In this document: piece by piece, positions 63,896-64,000 of the stretch
Layout of the letters: each line of letters begins with the position of its first letter
Position numbering within the stretch: the first letter of the stretch is position 1
Assembly: GCF_000161795.2 (NCBI RefSeq)
Contig: NZ_CP006882.1
Coordinates: 744,001 to 808,000, forward strand
Length of the DNA: 64,000 nt
From: Synechococcus sp. WH 8109
GTDB lineage: Bacteria; Cyanobacteriota; Cyanobacteriia; PCC-6307; Cyanobiaceae
Direction of reading: 5' to 3'
Program-made: the position numbers and the translations under genes
Notes under the pieces: model-generated
The model's database searches: none
The model's input: only the letters and a program-made list of their open reading frames with translations
Told to the model about the DNA's origin: nothing

Positions 63896-64000
63896 ATGGG
63901 GTGGTGCTTCTGGATTGATCGCGGTGGCACCTTCACCGATCTGATCGGTCGTGATTCAGAAGGCCAGCTGCACGTGCGCAAGGTGCTCTCGGAGCAGGCC
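63896..64000 (+). CDS. Hydantoinase/5-oxoprolinase family protein (5' end only)
   Basis: The first 35 codons from ATG 63896 read [19 protein letters not shown], the nucleotide-binding start of the hydantoinase A/oxoprolinase family. These ATP-dependent enzymes open 5-oxoproline or hydantoin rings. The fused or split form cannot be told from the fragment. It diverges from the permease operon with ~120 bases between starts. Confidence 0.85.
   Translation, partial: MGWCFWIDRGGTFTDLIGRDSEGQLHVRKVLSEQA

Noticed and set aside
1-64000. CRISPR arrays, insertion sequences, prophage, tRNA or rRNA genes
   Set aside because: No regularly spaced repeats, transposase or phage genes, or cloverleaf sequences were seen in any intergenic region.

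Overview
This window reads as chromosomal DNA of a marine picocyanobacterium of the Synechococcus/Cyanobium group. The base composition is GC-rich, genes are packed with many 4-base start/stop overlaps, and there are oxygenic-phototroph markers: carotenoid isomerase CrtH, Ycf54, a BciA-type divinyl reductase, CyanoP/PsbP, and cyanobacterial RRM and DEAD-box RNA proteins. I see no tRNA, rRNA, CRISPR array, insertion sequence or prophage. Most of the window is ordinary core genome. Identifications rest on reading the translated sequence and known family motifs; no database search was run.

Layout. 1-3.7 kb: end of trmFO, a CDF-like membrane protein, crtH, two small unknowns. 3.7-9.6 kb: a degenerate OmpR-type regulator without its phospho-acceptor Asp, a monothiol glutaredoxin/BolA pair, an acyltransferase, pdxJ coupled to ycf54, a phosphoesterase. 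9.6-18.5 kb: recC-recB-recD, with a small opposite-strand gene and a minus-strand terminator between recC and recB. 18.5-25.9 kb: cupin, DEAD-box helicase, RRM protein, ABC exporter, and a CPA2 antiporter with C-terminal Usp-like domains. 25.9-36.6 kb: an LCP enzyme, psbP, recR-lipA, a GST-DUF952 fusion, trhO, small ORFs, the coupled bioB-uppS-cdaA group followed by lysA, and a rimI-like gene. 36.7-42.7 kb: clpC overlapping a polyol-dehydrogenase-like gene, an alpha/beta hydrolase and a DUF2993 gene, with cdsA convergent. 42.8-52.6 kb: a PLP decarboxylase, a UbiB-family kinase, a PhoB/PhoR-like two-component pair, a pseudouridine synthase, a RodZ-like protein, malQ and bciA. 52.7-57.3 kb: a second LCP gene, prs, a GH10-like secreted hydrolase, and three small unknown genes.

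The most system-like region is the right end (57.2-63.8 kb), which looks like a zinc-homeostasis neighbourhood. A 15-bp Zur-type operator (58822-58836) lies between divergent znuCB and znuA. Directly behind znuA, and probably co-transcribed with it, is an AT-richer gene for a secreted, His-rich, beta-barrel-like protein, closed by a strong terminator. Convergent to it is a three-gene operon: a DUF318/UPF0718 permease, a TIGR03943 partner, and a 440-residue exported protein with an Ig-like start. Homologues of the first two (YcgR/YcgQ) belong to the Bacillus Zur regulon. The permease reading frame is broken in a run of seven C (63090-63096); one base fewer restores a full-length protein. The window ends in the start of a hydantoinase/oxoprolinase gene.
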